A DNA stretch of 64,000 nucleotides from Dipteronia dyeriana (taxonomy: Eukaryota > Streptophyta > Magnoliopsida > Sapindales > Sapindaceae), in assembly GCA_032871835.1 (NCBI GenBank), contig CM065297.1:36209098-36273097 (forward strand), in the 5' to 3' direction. The notes under the pieces are model-generated. The model saw nothing but the letters and a program-made list of their open reading frames with translations, made no database searches and was not told the origin of the DNA. This document shows positions 11,021 through 22,680 of this stretch, one piece after another. Within the stretch, counting starts at the first letter, position 1. Every line of letters begins with the position of its first letter. The translations under genes were made by a program, and so were the position numbers.

Positions 11021-12782
11021 TGTTGGGGTTTATGCCCTAAAGTTGTAATTTTTAAATGGATTTATGAAATAAATAAAAAGAAAAGGTCAATTCATTCTTG
11101 TTATGTTATTTATTTTATAAACTTGTGCATATATTTAACATCTAAGATTGTCGGATGTAATCTTGAACTGTGTATATGAGTGTCATATACAGATGAATAC
11201 AGTAAGAGACGTGCAATTTTAAGAGTCCATAGATAGCCAATAAAGCTGGGTACTTTATTTGTGGTTAATCTATAGCTACGGTCCATTCCGTAATGTACGA
11301 TGATTCTATACTGAATAATTCATATGAGATATGGGAATGGAGGCACCTTGTATGATGTGATCATATAGGACTGGGCCATGATCTATATGAATCTCTCACC
11401 AAGATTCGTTTACCGATGAGATTCATATATATCAACTAATGATGGCTATATATAGGTGATCTTAATCCTGAGTGTGTTATCGACTTCTTCAGGTTAGATC
11501 GTGGATTTTGATATACCATGGGTAAGGTCGGATGCAGTTCCCGATCAATATGCTCTGCATATTGGGATTACGGTTTGGCTTGTGGCTGGGAATGTTTGTA
11601 CACAATAGTGGAATCCACACCTTCTTGTGAGAAGTAGACTGTAGTTCCCTTAAGGGTTGATTCGGGGCTTGGAGAATATGAGCGATCTCCTAGTTCCGTA
11701 AGGAAATATGATTTATTGTTCATTATAGAAACAACGGTACTTAAAGAATATATGTAATTAGAGGGGCATAACGGACATTATGGCCCAGCTCTAATTATGA
11801 ACTACTGTGGAGGATCACACCATATGTAATAGCTATATCGATGGACACCGAGTTGTATCGGTTTGTGTAAAAGTGTCTACAGTTGAGAGAGTGCAGCTTC
11901 GGGTTTTTAGTGGAATAACACCGGAGTTAATAATCAAGGAATATTAATTAAAGAGTTTAGTTAATGATTCCGAGGATTATTGGAGCTCAAAATACTGTGG
12001 GTCCATTAGGTACCTTTGCTTGCCCGATCGATTTAGGTAACAAGGGTCACGGTTAATTAATTGGATTGTCCAATTAATTGTGTTATGAAAGTGACACGTA
12101 TATATTTGGGAATTAATTGAATAATGAGATTATTTAATTAGTTAATGATAATAGTTAAATTAATTAAATAATTAGATTATTTAATTATACTGATAATTAT
12201 GAATTATTAATTAACTATTAATATGGAGGGTGTTAGTTGATATATGGATTTAGGTGAAGATAAAATAATAGGATTATTTTATTTTACTAAATCATTTATC
12301 TAAGTATTTGAATTTAAGTTTAAATTTAAAATACTAATTATCACTTTTAATATATTGGATATATTAGAAAAGGATAATTAAAAGATATATATCAATTAAT
12401 AATACAAGATATTGCATTGAATGCAAATTGGTGTGTTTACATGAAACAATAGTCAAAAGAAGAAATTGTATATGATGCAAATACATGATGCATATGATAT
12501 ATATGTTTATAACATAAGAAGAGGCGTGTGTGAGATTGAGATAAAAAAAAAGCAGAGGCGTGAGTCTAGATTGATGAAACACAATGCGTAAGATGCAAAT
12601 TTTTGCATGAGATGCAAATTGCATTCATCAAGTGCATGAATCAAGATATAGATTGAAAAAGTGAGCAGCAGTGATATATATATCGAAATGGCAGGCGTGG
12701 GCAAGATTTTTATATATTTTTGAAAGAAAAAGCGTTATATATATATATATTGGTGCATGCGTGATATATAGATGTGCAGGCG

Positions 12783-12805
12783 TATATATATATATATATA
12801 TATAT
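12783..12805. repeat. TA microsatellite in D LTR
   Basis: Roughly 11 TA units. The corresponding tract is about 48 bp with interruptions at 53214-53261 and about 105 bp at 61026-61130, so it is strongly length-variable among D LTRs. Confidence 0.9.
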
Positions 12806-13015
12806 TTGATATATATATTTTTTGGAGATATGGAACCACATCTGTCAATATATTTTTTTGCATGAGATGCAATTCATGTGTGAGTGAAATCTATACACCA
12901 AATTGAGAAGAAAGAGTTTCTTCAAGTATTTCTCTACATCCTCCATTCAAGTTCCTGAGACCGTGACGCGCCCACACGCAATTACCAGTCCCAGGAGATA
13001 GCGAGGAAGATCGAG

Positions 13016-13125
13016 TGGTTCAGACATGAGCACATCGTAGAGTGAAGGAGCTTCCAAACGTCGGTAAGATTGGTTCAGACAGGAGCATATCGAAAAGTGA
13101 AGGAGCTTCCAAACGTTGGTAAGTT
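13016..13125 (+). repeat. Two 55-bp direct repeats near the D LTR end, each ending in a splice-donor-like site
   Basis: Units 13016-13070 and 13071-13125 both begin tggttcagaca and contain gtgaaggagcttccaaacgt, followed by GGTAAG (GT at 13064) and GGTAAGT (GT at 13119). The same pair is at 53472-53581, and at 61315-61424, where the second donor-like site has decayed to GGTAAT. Confidence 0.85.
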
Positions 13126-13298
13126 TTCTTCTTCTGATTTTATTTATTACATTTTCATGTGCATACATATTGTATGTATTCGTCCCGAAAAATAATTACG
13201 ATCCAAAGTTCACTGGTCCCAGATACAGATTATGATCTGTATATAAAAATTTTAAAACCTAGTTCTGTAGCGTGACTGGTGAATGGGGTTCCAACAAT

Positions 13299-13311
13299 TG
13301 GTATCAGAGCC
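13299..13311 (+). other. D primer binding site (initiator tRNA-Met)
   Basis: TGGTATCAGAGCC, a perfect match to the common plant initiator-Met site, two bases after the LTR end. Confidence 0.9.
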
Positions 13312-14856
13312 AATTTTATTTTTTGGAACAGGAAATTGTTTTCGATGCTCTTGTATGTATGAATGTGTAGGCACCATCTTCATAATTGTATGATTGTTTA
13401 TAATTAAATTGTTTAATTTAAACATGGTTGATCGTAAATTTTTATGGTACTGTGGATTTAGGGTTTATGGGTTGTATTATTATTATTGTTTTGTTCATAT
13501 TTTTTTTCTGTTATTGTATTGTAAAAAAAAAAATGTAACCTATATTGAAGACTTGGAAAAATCGCAAAGAAGGATTCATGAGATGAATCTGAGTGACCTG
13601 AAGAGACTGGAAGATATATGAAATTACTAGAAGACCAAGAATGTCTTGGGGATTTTTTTTTTAATTTTTGTAATTTTAGATTCCAATTTTTTAGGTTAAA
13701 TAATCCACAGTACTCGGTCAACTCATGTATGCTTTATATAATGTGATGATAAAAGCATTGTCATGCATACGTATGTCTTTTAGATTAGATGTGCCTACAC
13801 AAATATATTTGATATGTCATACATGCATCATAACCTGATATTTTATGTATTTTTTTAATGTGATTAAAATGGGTAATATACATAATTGGCTATGAATAAT
13901 GAGATTAGTTTTTTAATGGTTAGAAAACTTGGTAATTCTCATTAATATTAATATAGTTATTAAAGAGTTTAATAAGTTAGATTAATAAGGTCATTTATTG
14001 TAATTAGGATTAATATGATTAATTACCAAATAATAAATGATCCAAATAAAGTGTTAGGGTTTAAAAGTTAAAACTTGGTACACACTGACATAATAATCTA
14101 ACCTTAGTAAATAGTTTACAAAGGCTTAGATTATTCATTGATAGATTAGATTTTGAATTGTTAAAAATCATTAATAATTTATTAGTTAATTAGAATTTGG
14201 TTCTAATTAGTTAATGCGCTGGATAACTTGATTAAAGTTAGTCGTTTAATCATGTAGAGTCTAGATACATTAACGGTTAATAGAAATCCCTAATTTTAAA
14301 ATAGTGAGTGGGAGAGGGATATATGACAAATATATCATGCGGTCTCCATCATTAGTTCAACACCGTGAGATCCGAGTGGGGCCTCGTGACGGCTTTGTTT
14401 TCGTCCTCCCTAAGGAGAGTTTCCACAAAGGTCAATACCAAGGTTGACTTCCTAACGAATAGGATTTCTGAGGGTATTTTGGGATTGACCGACCCTAAGG
14501 CGGCAATTCTCGAGTTAAGCTCGTGAGATCTGAAATGGTAGGTTACACTCACGAAGGTTTTGATTAAGTTTGTTAATTAAAAACCTGACTGAATGAACGA
14601 TAGTTGAATGACATGGAATAAGAGTTATTCTAGAATATCATTTGATTGAGAATGTCTCGGTCCAACATGCAAAGACTTGACCGACCCTAAGGCGGCATTT
14701 CTTTGTGGTGTGTTGGATTGTCGTGGTATAGCAACTAGTTTTAGGGTAGTTCTAGTTTGTTAAACTTGTTCATGCATCATGTTTAAATTTATGCCAAAGC
14801 ACTGGCACTTGTTTTAAATAAATGACTGAATGAATGTTTTATTTATTTCAGCAATA
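13312..14856 (+). other. D untranslated leader (duplicate copy)
   Basis: A 1.5 kb leader between primer binding site and gag. It holds a 75-codon upstream frame (13394-13621) with no recognised domain, and two copies of TTGACCGACCCTAAGGCGGC at 14485-14504 and 14677-14696, each followed by an att(t)ct run. A pyrimidine tract ending tttatttatttcag lies six bases before the gag ATG and resembles a splice acceptor. No other coding content is seen. Confidence 0.75.
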
Positions 14857-15625
14857 ATGTCTTCTGCATTACTTAAAATTCTCGTAAACGACAAATTAAC
14901 TGGTGATAACTACACTAAGTGGAAACTTAACATTAATGAAATATTGGTCACCAAAGACCTCAAGTTTCTGCTTAAGGAGGAAAGTCCTCCAGTACCTGCT
15001 GCCAATACCACACGAACAATTCGTGAGGGATACGAGTGATGGGTCTTATCTGATAAGAAGGCCCAAACATATCTGTTGGCTTCAATGACAGACGTGCTTG
15101 TCACAAAGCATGAAGCAATGACTTCAGCATTCGAAATCATGGAGTCATTACAAGTTATGTTTGGGCAGCCTTCTAAGCAAAAGCGGCACGAAGTTGTTCT
15201 TTCCGCTATGGCCACTCGCATGAAGGATGGTACATCAATTTGGTAACATGTCCTGAAGATGATGTCCTACTTCAACAAGACAGAAGTCAATAGTGGGGTC
15301 ATTGACGAACCCAGTCAAGTGATCATCATATAGACGACTCTTTCAAAGAGTTTCAATAGGTTTAAGAGTAACTATGAGATGAACAAGTTAAGGTTCAATC
15401 TAACACATTTGCTCAATGAGCTCACTACCTTTGAGTCCTTGACTAAGGACAACAAGAGCAAGACAGGTAAGGTAAATGTTGCCGAACCATCTTCCTCCAA
15501 TAATAAGAAGAGGAAGTGGTCTACTGGGAAAGCAAATGGTAAGCTCAAACCTAAGAAAGCCAAAAGCAAGAAGAAGTCCAAGAAAAGTAAATATGATTTA
15601 CTTGTTCTTGAGTCGTGTTTAGTGA
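14857..15625 (+). pseudogene. D-family gag (duplicate copy)
   Basis: Start chosen at MSSALLKILVNDKLTGDNY, a typical copia Gag N-terminus with the GDNYTKWK block. It continues through SDKKAQTYLLASMTDVL, MESLQVMFGQPS and MKDGTSIW to LNELTTFESLTK and a Lys-rich tail (residues about 205-245). The frame is broken by stops at 15037-15039 (TGA where relatives have Arg), near 15244 (TAA for Glu) and near 15333 (TAG, probably from CAG). No CCHC zinc knuckle is visible in the basic tail, which may be a family feature or a loss. All three stops are shared with the sister copy at 55313, so they predate the duplication. Confidence 0.85.
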
Positions 15626-16742
15626 AAGATGATTCTTCACCCTGGATAGTTGATTCGGGGGCCATTAATCATGTTTGTTCTTCTTTACAATGGATTAATT
15701 CTTGGACACAACTAGAGAAGCAAGGCTTCTCAATACGTGTGGGGTCAGGGGATGTCGTGTCGGTAAGAGCAGTGAGTATAATTAGATTACGTTTTTGTAA
15801 TAATTATATATTGTTGGACAATGTATTTTATATTCCTGAATTTACACGGAATTTGATTTCCGTTTCTAGGCTGTTAGAACAAAAAAAATCTGTTTCTTTT
15901 AATAATAAGTCTGTTATTATTGGAAAGAATGGTCTGAATATTTGTTTAGGAATTAATGAAAATAATTTGTATGTGTTAAGACCGTTAATACATACTACAT
16001 TGCTCAAAACTGAAATGTTTAAGGTTGAAAAACCAAAAACTAAACGACAAAAGATTTCTCCAAATAATGACACGTATCTCTGGCATCTAAGGCTTGGTCA
16101 TATCAACCTTGGCCAGATAGATAGACTAGTAAAAAGCGGACCTTTAAGTGAGTTAAAGGTTGGCACCTTACCTGTCTGCGGATCTTGTTTGGAAGGTAAG
16201 ATGACTAAGAGACCTTTTACTGGAAAAGGCTTAGAGCTAAAGAACCGCTATAGCTTATACATACAGACGTCTGTGGACCGATGAATGTTAAAGCTAGAGG
16301 TGGTTATGAGTATTATGTCACCTTTATAGATGACTACTCAAGATACGGATACATCTAACTAATGCAACGGAAGTCGAAAACATTTGAAATGTTTTAATAA
16401 TTCCGAGTTGAAGTTTAGAATCAATTAGGTAGGACTATCAAGCCACTACGATCAGATCGTGGAGGTGAGTACCTTGACCAAGAGTTTAAAGACTTCATGG
16501 TCGAGCATGGGATAGTTTCCCAACTCACAGCTCCCGGTACACCTCAGCAAAATGGTGTAGCGGAGAGGAGAAATAAAACCCTAATGGAAATGGTGAGATC
16601 TATGATTAGTTTCTCATCATTACCAAATTCCTTCTGGGGATATGCATTACAAACAGCGGCATACATTTTGAATGTGGTGTCATCCAAATCTGTTCCTGAG
16701 ACTCCTCTAGAGTTGTGGAATGGTCGTAAAGCTAGTTTGTGA
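15626..16742 (+). pseudogene. D-family protease and integrase (duplicate copy)
   Basis: The protease start PWIVDSGAINHVCSSL (about 15640-15690) has an intact D-S-G. GAG-pre-integrase follows with LWHLRLGHINL and LPVCGSCLEGK, the HHCC zinc-binding set. The integrase core is broken by a frameshift near 16265-16285 and by stops, but [19 protein letters not shown] and [12 protein letters not shown] show the D,D,E residues in place. Unlike the sister copy, this one keeps the base at about 15855 that was lost at 56312, so gag/PR/IN stays open to 16284. It ends at a TGA at 16740-16742 in a block reading KASL*YFDI*GCPAH. Confidence 0.85.
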
Positions 16743-17780
16743 TATTTTGACATATAGGGGTGTCCAGCACATGTGCTAAAGAACAGAAGTGGAAAGTTAG
16801 ACTCCAAGTCTATGGTCTGCCTGTTTGTAGGATACTCCAAGGAGACCAGAAGTGGACACTTCTATAGTCCCGAAGATAACAAAGTATTTGTATTGACAAA
16901 TGCAATGTTTCTTGAGGACAGTTATATTAGTCACCATAAACCTCGTTCAAAGATTGTATTGAATGAGTTGGAGCCTGGTGAGACTAGTGCTTCATCAACA
17001 AGAGTTGCTGATCCACAAACATCTGAGAGTCAGATGGTTCCTGATCAGGATACACTACCACTTAGACGTAGTGAGAGGGTTATGAGACAACCTGAATGCT
17101 ATTTAGGTATAGGTGAGGGACAAGGTGTTATCTCTGCTGATAGTGTTGATGATCCATTGACATTTAAGAATGCAATGGAAGATCTTGATAAGGAGGAATG
17201 GCTTAAAGCCGTGAATCTCAAGATGAAGTCCATGTACTCTAACTCAGTCTGGGATCTTGTAGACTTATCGGATGGGATAAAACCCATAGGATGTAAGTAG
17301 ATCTACAAGAGAAAAAGAGGAGTAGACGGGAAGGTAGAGACCTTCAAGGTAAAGCTAGTGGCTAAGGGTTATACCCAAAAAGAGGGGGTCGATTATGAAG
17401 AGACCTTCTTGCCAGTTGCCATATTTAAGTCTATTAGGATTCTCTTATCCATTGCTGCCTATTTCGATTATGAAATTTTGCAAATGGACGTCAAGACTAC
17501 ATTCTTGAATGGCAATCTTGATGAGAGCATCTATATGATGCAACAAGAGGGATTCGTGTCTCCAGATTAAGAGCAAAAGGTTTGCAAGCTGCAAAGGTCC
17601 ATCTATGGGCTTAAGCAAGCATCTAGATCTTGGAACATCAGGTTTGATGATGTGATCAAAACCTATGGCTTCGAGCATAATGTCGATGAGCCTTGTGTCT
17701 ATAAGTGCATGATTGATAAGAAAGTAGTTTTCTTGGTTCTATATGTAGTTGATATCCTACTCATTAGGAATGATGTGGGA
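16743..17780 (+). pseudogene. D-family integrase tail and reverse transcriptase, truncated at the inversion breakpoint
   Basis: Integrase C-terminus (KLDSKSMVCLFVGYSKETRSGHFY), linker with LPLRRSERV, then reverse transcriptase: FKNAMEDLDKEEW, KLVAKGYTQKEG, LQMDVKTTFLNG, YGLKQASRSWNI and YVVDILL. The catalytic box is YVVD (third residue changed), as in the sister copy. Stops at GCK*IYK (TGG to TAG) and SPD*EQK (CAA to TAA) are also shared. The sequence ends at tgatgtggga (17771-17780), where the inverted segment begins. The rest of reverse transcriptase and RNase H exists only at 58231-59180. Confidence 0.85.
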
Positions 17781-20700
17781 CCGTAGCTATAGATTAACCA
17801 CAATTAAAGTACCCAGCTTTATTGGCTATCTATGGACTCTTTAAATTGCATGTCTCTTACTGTATCCATCTGTATATGACACTCATATACACAGTTCGAT
17901 ATTACATCCGACAATCTTAGATGTTAAATATATGCACAAGTTTATAAAATAAATAACATAACAAGAATGAATTGACCTTTTCTTTTTATTTATTTCATAA
18001 ATCCATTTACAAATTACAACTTTAGGGCATAAACCCCAACATATACTAACCACGATTTCTCTCTAGTAGGTATCACGATTTGGCTTACGTGGTCTAGAAC
18101 CACACTTCTTGAAAACAAACGTTTTCCAGGAACTTTGGCAGTCTGTTGCTAGGGTGGTTCTCGAGCAACTTGGGATTGAAGCCTTGCATCGTGGAAACTG
18201 AGTCAACATGGAAGGAAAGTGACTACCACTGTTGTTAATGAAAAAACGGTCATCAACGACGATTACCGGAGAAGGAATGGTCAGCCTTTAATAATTATAA
18301 GTCAAAGTGACTTAAACAGTAAATAAATTTGTTTTCGATAAAATAAAATTTGTGCCATTAAAATAGTAAAAATAATCCTTTTAGATTTACGAATCTAAAT
18401 CCATCTCAATTAATCCTAACAAAAAATGATTAGGATCGCCTTGGACTAGAATCAAAGTGAACATTAGGCGTTCATTAATAGTCCAAAACACAAAGAATTT
18501 GTCCAAGGTCTTTTTTCCAGAATAGGTAGCCTGTAATGCATTGTTTCAAAATTCTCGTGTAGGATTTTGTTGAGGACCTAGATTGGGATCCAACAACAAA
18601 ACCCTAACTTGTACCCAAAGATAGATAGATCTGAGTCAAACCACTCACAGAATTGAGCGATCGACTCTCTATAATTAGATAACAGAATTTACCTAACCGT
18701 AGCCCATGCATTTCTAAGCAGTTCACTGAAAAAAGTCGAATCAAATAGAAATTGGATGAACCCTAGCAAAGCCAATTTTATTGATAATGAAGGGAAAAAA
18801 TGGTTCAAAATGCAACGGAAGCATGAGAAAAAACAAAATTAGGGTTTACGTATATATATAAAAAAATCCCTTTTAATAACAAGAACATTAACCCTAGATT
18901 AATTGATATATATAAAAAGTATCGTACCTTTTTTTTTCATGACGATTGAACTAGCGTCGAATTGAATCCACAAGATCTTCCAATCCAATCACGAACGTGA
19001 ATCACCTAGGAGTGTGGACTCCCTATCTTTAAATTGTATACTTGAGGATGAAAACAAACAAAACCTTATTCTAGTTAGTTACAATAATCCTCCAAGAGAA
19101 AAACCAAGAACGTCCGGTCACTTTTGAATTATCAATCAATTTGATTAAAACTCGCGTGAACCTTGATTCAATGTTGTACACAAAACCCTTTTGATGTAAA
19201 GGATACTAGTGTACTATCGAAAAAAAAAACGTTCTCTTTTTCTCTCTTCTTGGCCGAATTCACACTATCTCTGAGTTAGTCGAATTTTGTCCAGAGTAAA
19301 AAATAAATTTTTCTCCCTCAAAATTCTCTCTTGCTAGGACAAATTCTCTTCTTGAAAATTGCTTAGCATGGCCGAAATTCCTCTCATAAAAAACCTTAGA
19401 GCTGACTGAAACTTCTCAAACCTATATATAGGGTCATAAGTCCTCTCATAAGAAGGATTTACTTAGTTGGCAAGAATCCTTTCCTTAGGTGGATTTATTT
19501 GGTGATTAAGAATCTTTTTTTTAAAAGGAATTCTATCCTCCTCATATATATACATAGCTGGCCGAAATTTCACTTAATATAATTGGGAGATTTAGTTCTT
19601 TTCCTGAGAAGGATTTACTTGGTAGTTACGAACCGTTACCTTAGGTAGATTTACTTGGTTGTTATGAATCCTTTTCAAAAAGGAATTCTATCCTCCACCA
19701 AGACTCCTAATCCAACTCAATAGTGTATTTGTAACCATATTAAAGACTTACTAATTTGATTAGATAAATAATTCATTTTATTTATCTACTTATCAAATAT
19801 AGTCTTTAACATTAATTATACTACCAAAAATAGTATAATTTTAGGAGACCATCTCCTACTAGGATAAAGATTTTGACTTTTAATTAAATAATTAATTAAT
19901 CAACAAATTAATTAATTTCCATTTAATAAAATAATAAAATAAAAACAATATATTTAAGCTATTCACAATAGCCTTTGCCGCCCATACCAAATATAAGGGC
20001 CATATATTATTTTTCTTAATTTATTAAATCCATTGGACCTTAATAAAAAGTCCACATGTGAACTAGACCTATTCTTACAAAAATAAACAAGTTCACATGC
20101 CTTAATACAATTCTAGATGGACCCCTAAATTGGTCCGGTAGAATATATCAAGTGATCCATGCAAGTTCGTGTGGATTGGGGATCTTGGCGGGCTATCTAA
20201 ATTTAAGCTCCAATAGACATAACCCAATCACAATCAACAAATGATTCACTTAGGTCCGATCTATTTAATTTTAGTTCATTCCACTAAAGAACTAAAATTG
20301 AACTCTTAAATAATGATATAATAAGTTGGTGTTACTCACTCATACCCTATACAACCTTATTGGAGAAAGTGTATCCTCGTGAAGAATACCAGTAATCGCC
20401 AAGAGCTCATAGACCGTCTATAGCTCTCCAAGTTACCATATTTACTCATATGACCACATTTTGAACTTGGATATTTTGACTTATCCAGAAGCCATGTTTC
20501 AGTAGACACTATTAAAAACTTAACCTTAAGATTTAATATCCAATACCTCAAAACATCCATATGATGATATTCTACTCTCATTTAATAAATGGAGCCACGA
20601 TGTCCATATCTATAAATGAAGTCCTCTATCGATTAACAAATGAATACCACCAAACTATCAAGGATAGACTATGTTATACAATCGTACTCATTGATAGCTC

Positions 20701-21271
20701 AAATGATAACACTTGCAACCATAAGTCCATCATTTATCTCAGGATTGAGATAGACTTTCCGTCTTCAATTGAAAAACTTTTATCTATTGGCGCTTTTAGA
20801 TAATTATTTCATTGTGATCCTATTCAATGCACCCAGTGCACTAGATTCTTTTACCCAAAGACACCACACTTTGATGATTTTAGACTCATCATAACACATT
20901 TGATCCCACTCAAATGCTAGCAAAAGAATCTACAACTTTGACAAGATAAAGGTGCCCAACCTTTTATCTTAAGTTGTGTATATTATTTAAGACTAACTAA
21001 AGAATTGTGTCAACCTCATACATATCTAGATGTATGAACAATTCTCCTTTTTTCATAGTTGTTTGACCTTATGATTATTTACTTTTGACAATTATAATAA
21101 TTAAACTATAAATGCTATAAGATTTGTTAAACTAGAAATCACTTTATTCATATGAAAAGATTGTTAATTACAATATTACACTCTTGCTATCGAGCATAAT
21201 CCTAACTACCTCCTACTTGCTCTATAGCAAATGTGTCATATCTCTCATCCCCATGTTCTCTAGATGCCCAT
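17778..21271 (-). repeat. Inverted third copy of the A-LTR / B-LTR / flank / D-LTR segment
   Basis: Reverse complement of 7786-11284, and equally of about 48220-51712. In order it contains the start of a D LTR (to 18041), the B/D flank (18042-18562), the B target site and the end of a B LTR (18568-18787), a whole A LTR (18788-21207), and the last bases of A pol with the polypurine tract. With 7786-11284 it forms a 3.5 kb inverted repeat around a 6.5 kb spacer. The left breakpoint shares the bases gga with both parents. Its variants partly match copy 1 and partly match copy 2. Confidence 0.9.
18788..21207 (-). repeat. A-family LTR in the inverted copy
   Basis: Runs from tgaagggaaaaaatgg to gcataatcctaacta, the reverse complement of a full A LTR, about 2420 bp, flanked on the left by gataa (the reverse complement of the ttatc target site at 18783-18787). 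It is a passenger of the inverted duplication and not a separate insertion. Confidence 0.9.
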
Positions 21272-21329
21272 ACCTATAACAAGTTTTAGGGTGAATATTT
21301 GTTTAGCATGTCAAATCCGATGCAATATT

Positions 21330-22118
21330 TTCTCATAGTCTTTGGACCTTATGATTATTTACTTTTTACAATTATAATAATTAAACAATAAATGCTATAA
21401 GATTTGTTAAACTAGAAATCACTTTATTAATATGAAAAGATTGTCAAATACATTATTATAGTCTTGCTATTGAGCATAATCCTAACAGTATCGTATTTCT
21501 TTTTTCGTGAGGATTGAACTATCATCAAATTGAATCCGAAAGATGTTCCAATCCAATCACGAATGTGAATCACCCAGGAGTGTGGACTCCCTTTCTTTAA
21601 ATTGTATACCTGAGGATGGAAAAAAACAAAATCTTCTTCTTTCTTAGTCACAATAATCCTCCAAGAGAAAAACCAAGAACGTCCGGTCACTTTTGAATTA
21701 TCAACCAATTTGATTGAAACATGCGTGAACCTTGATTGGATGTTGTACACAAAACCCTTTTGATGCAAAGGGTACTAGTGTACTATCGAAAACAAAAACG
21801 TTCCCTCTTTTCTCTATGCTTGACGAAGTTTTTTTTTAAATATAAAACAAACAAAAAAACAAATAAAAAACAACTTCTCACAATAAAAATTCATGCTTGG
21901 TCGAAATTTTCAAGTATATATATACAGGAGACCAACTCCTCTCCTAAAAAGGATTTATTTGGTGGTAAGAATCCTTTCCTTAGGTGGATTTACATAGTGG
22001 TTAAGAATTCTTTTTAAAAAGGAATTCTATCCTACACCAAGACTCATAATCCAACTCAATAGTGTATTTGTAACCATATTCAAGACTAACTAAAGAATTG
22101 TGTCTACCTCATACATTT
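21330..22118 (-). repeat. Broken A-family LTR pieces
   Basis: 21330-21487 is the outer end of an A LTR, ending gagcataatcctaaca. 21488-22118 is a second A LTR piece that begins inside the family sequence (gtatcgtatttct) and has internal deletions, jumping from aaccatatt to caagactaac. Short stretches on either side (21272-21329 and 22119-22162) match nothing else I can identify and look like filler at rearrangement joins. Confidence 0.75.
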
Positions 22119-22162
22119 TGTCGTTCTCATGTTGTCATGCTCCACTTTAACCTCAAGAAGGA

Positions 22163-22680
22163 TTGGAGACCGCTTCTGATATAATGATGTCTTTAGAGTA
22201 GATGTTTGCTAAGAGGTTTAGGATGACTAAGAGAGAGAGACAGTGATTGCTTTTATGAATCTTAGGACGAAACCTGGAAAGGGTGTGAAAGATCACATGA
22301 TAAAAGTCATAGCACATCTCAACATTGCTGAACTAAATAGTGCTAAGATAGATGGTGAGACCAAAATTGACATGATTGTCAACTCACTATCGAATTCCTT
22401 TGATCAATTCAAGTTGGACTACACCTTGAGTAATAAAGAATACACCTTGCAAGGCTTGCTGCAAGATATTCAAAGCACCAAGATAATCCTTATGAAAGGC
22501 AAGGGTAAAGAGATTCATATGCTTGGTAAGTTGCTACTGTTAAAGACCCGTGAGAATGCAAGAGAAAACAGAAGAAAAAGCAACTTGAGCCTTCTTAGAA
22601 GGTGACCAAGAAAGTAACCAAGATCAAAGGAAAGTGTTTCTTTTGTGGTGAAAAGGGTCAAAGGAATAGACGAATAAGAA
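22163..22680 (+). pseudogene. A-family gag fragment (duplicate copy)
   Basis: Starts in the middle of Gag at the block METASDIMMS-like region read across a frameshift, then opens at 22243 with FMNLRTKPGKGVKDHMIKVI, IAELNSAKIDGETKIDMIV and LDYTLSNKEYTLQGLLQDIQ, the UBN2-type copia Gag domain. It ends with KGKCFFCGEKGQ, a zinc knuckle whose His and last Cys are deleted. The sequence matches 44932-45450 closely. A one-base difference near 22560 puts the tail in another frame compared with the sister. Confidence 0.8.

Larger units (their letters stand above)
11021..13296 (+). repeat. D-family 5' LTR (duplicate copy)
   Basis: Starts TGTTGGGGTTTATGCC after the target site gtatc and ends GGTTCCAACA directly before a tRNA-Met primer binding site. 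It is 2276 bp; the sister LTR at 51449-53752 is 2304 bp, mainly because of a longer TA tract. It includes the TA repeat 12783-12805 and the 55-bp direct repeat 13016-13125. The open frames with TA-encoded Ile/Tyr runs are microsatellite artefacts. No gene is seen. Confidence 0.9.

Noticed and set aside
13394..13621. 75-codon upstream frame in the D leader as a real gene
   Set aside because: It is identical in both copies only because of the recent duplication. There is no domain and the composition is low-complexity. Kept as leader content only.
6287..17780. Independent insertion of A and D at two loci
   Set aside because: Both loci share target duplications, the B LTR end and 0.5 kb of flank in the same order, which independent transposition cannot produce.
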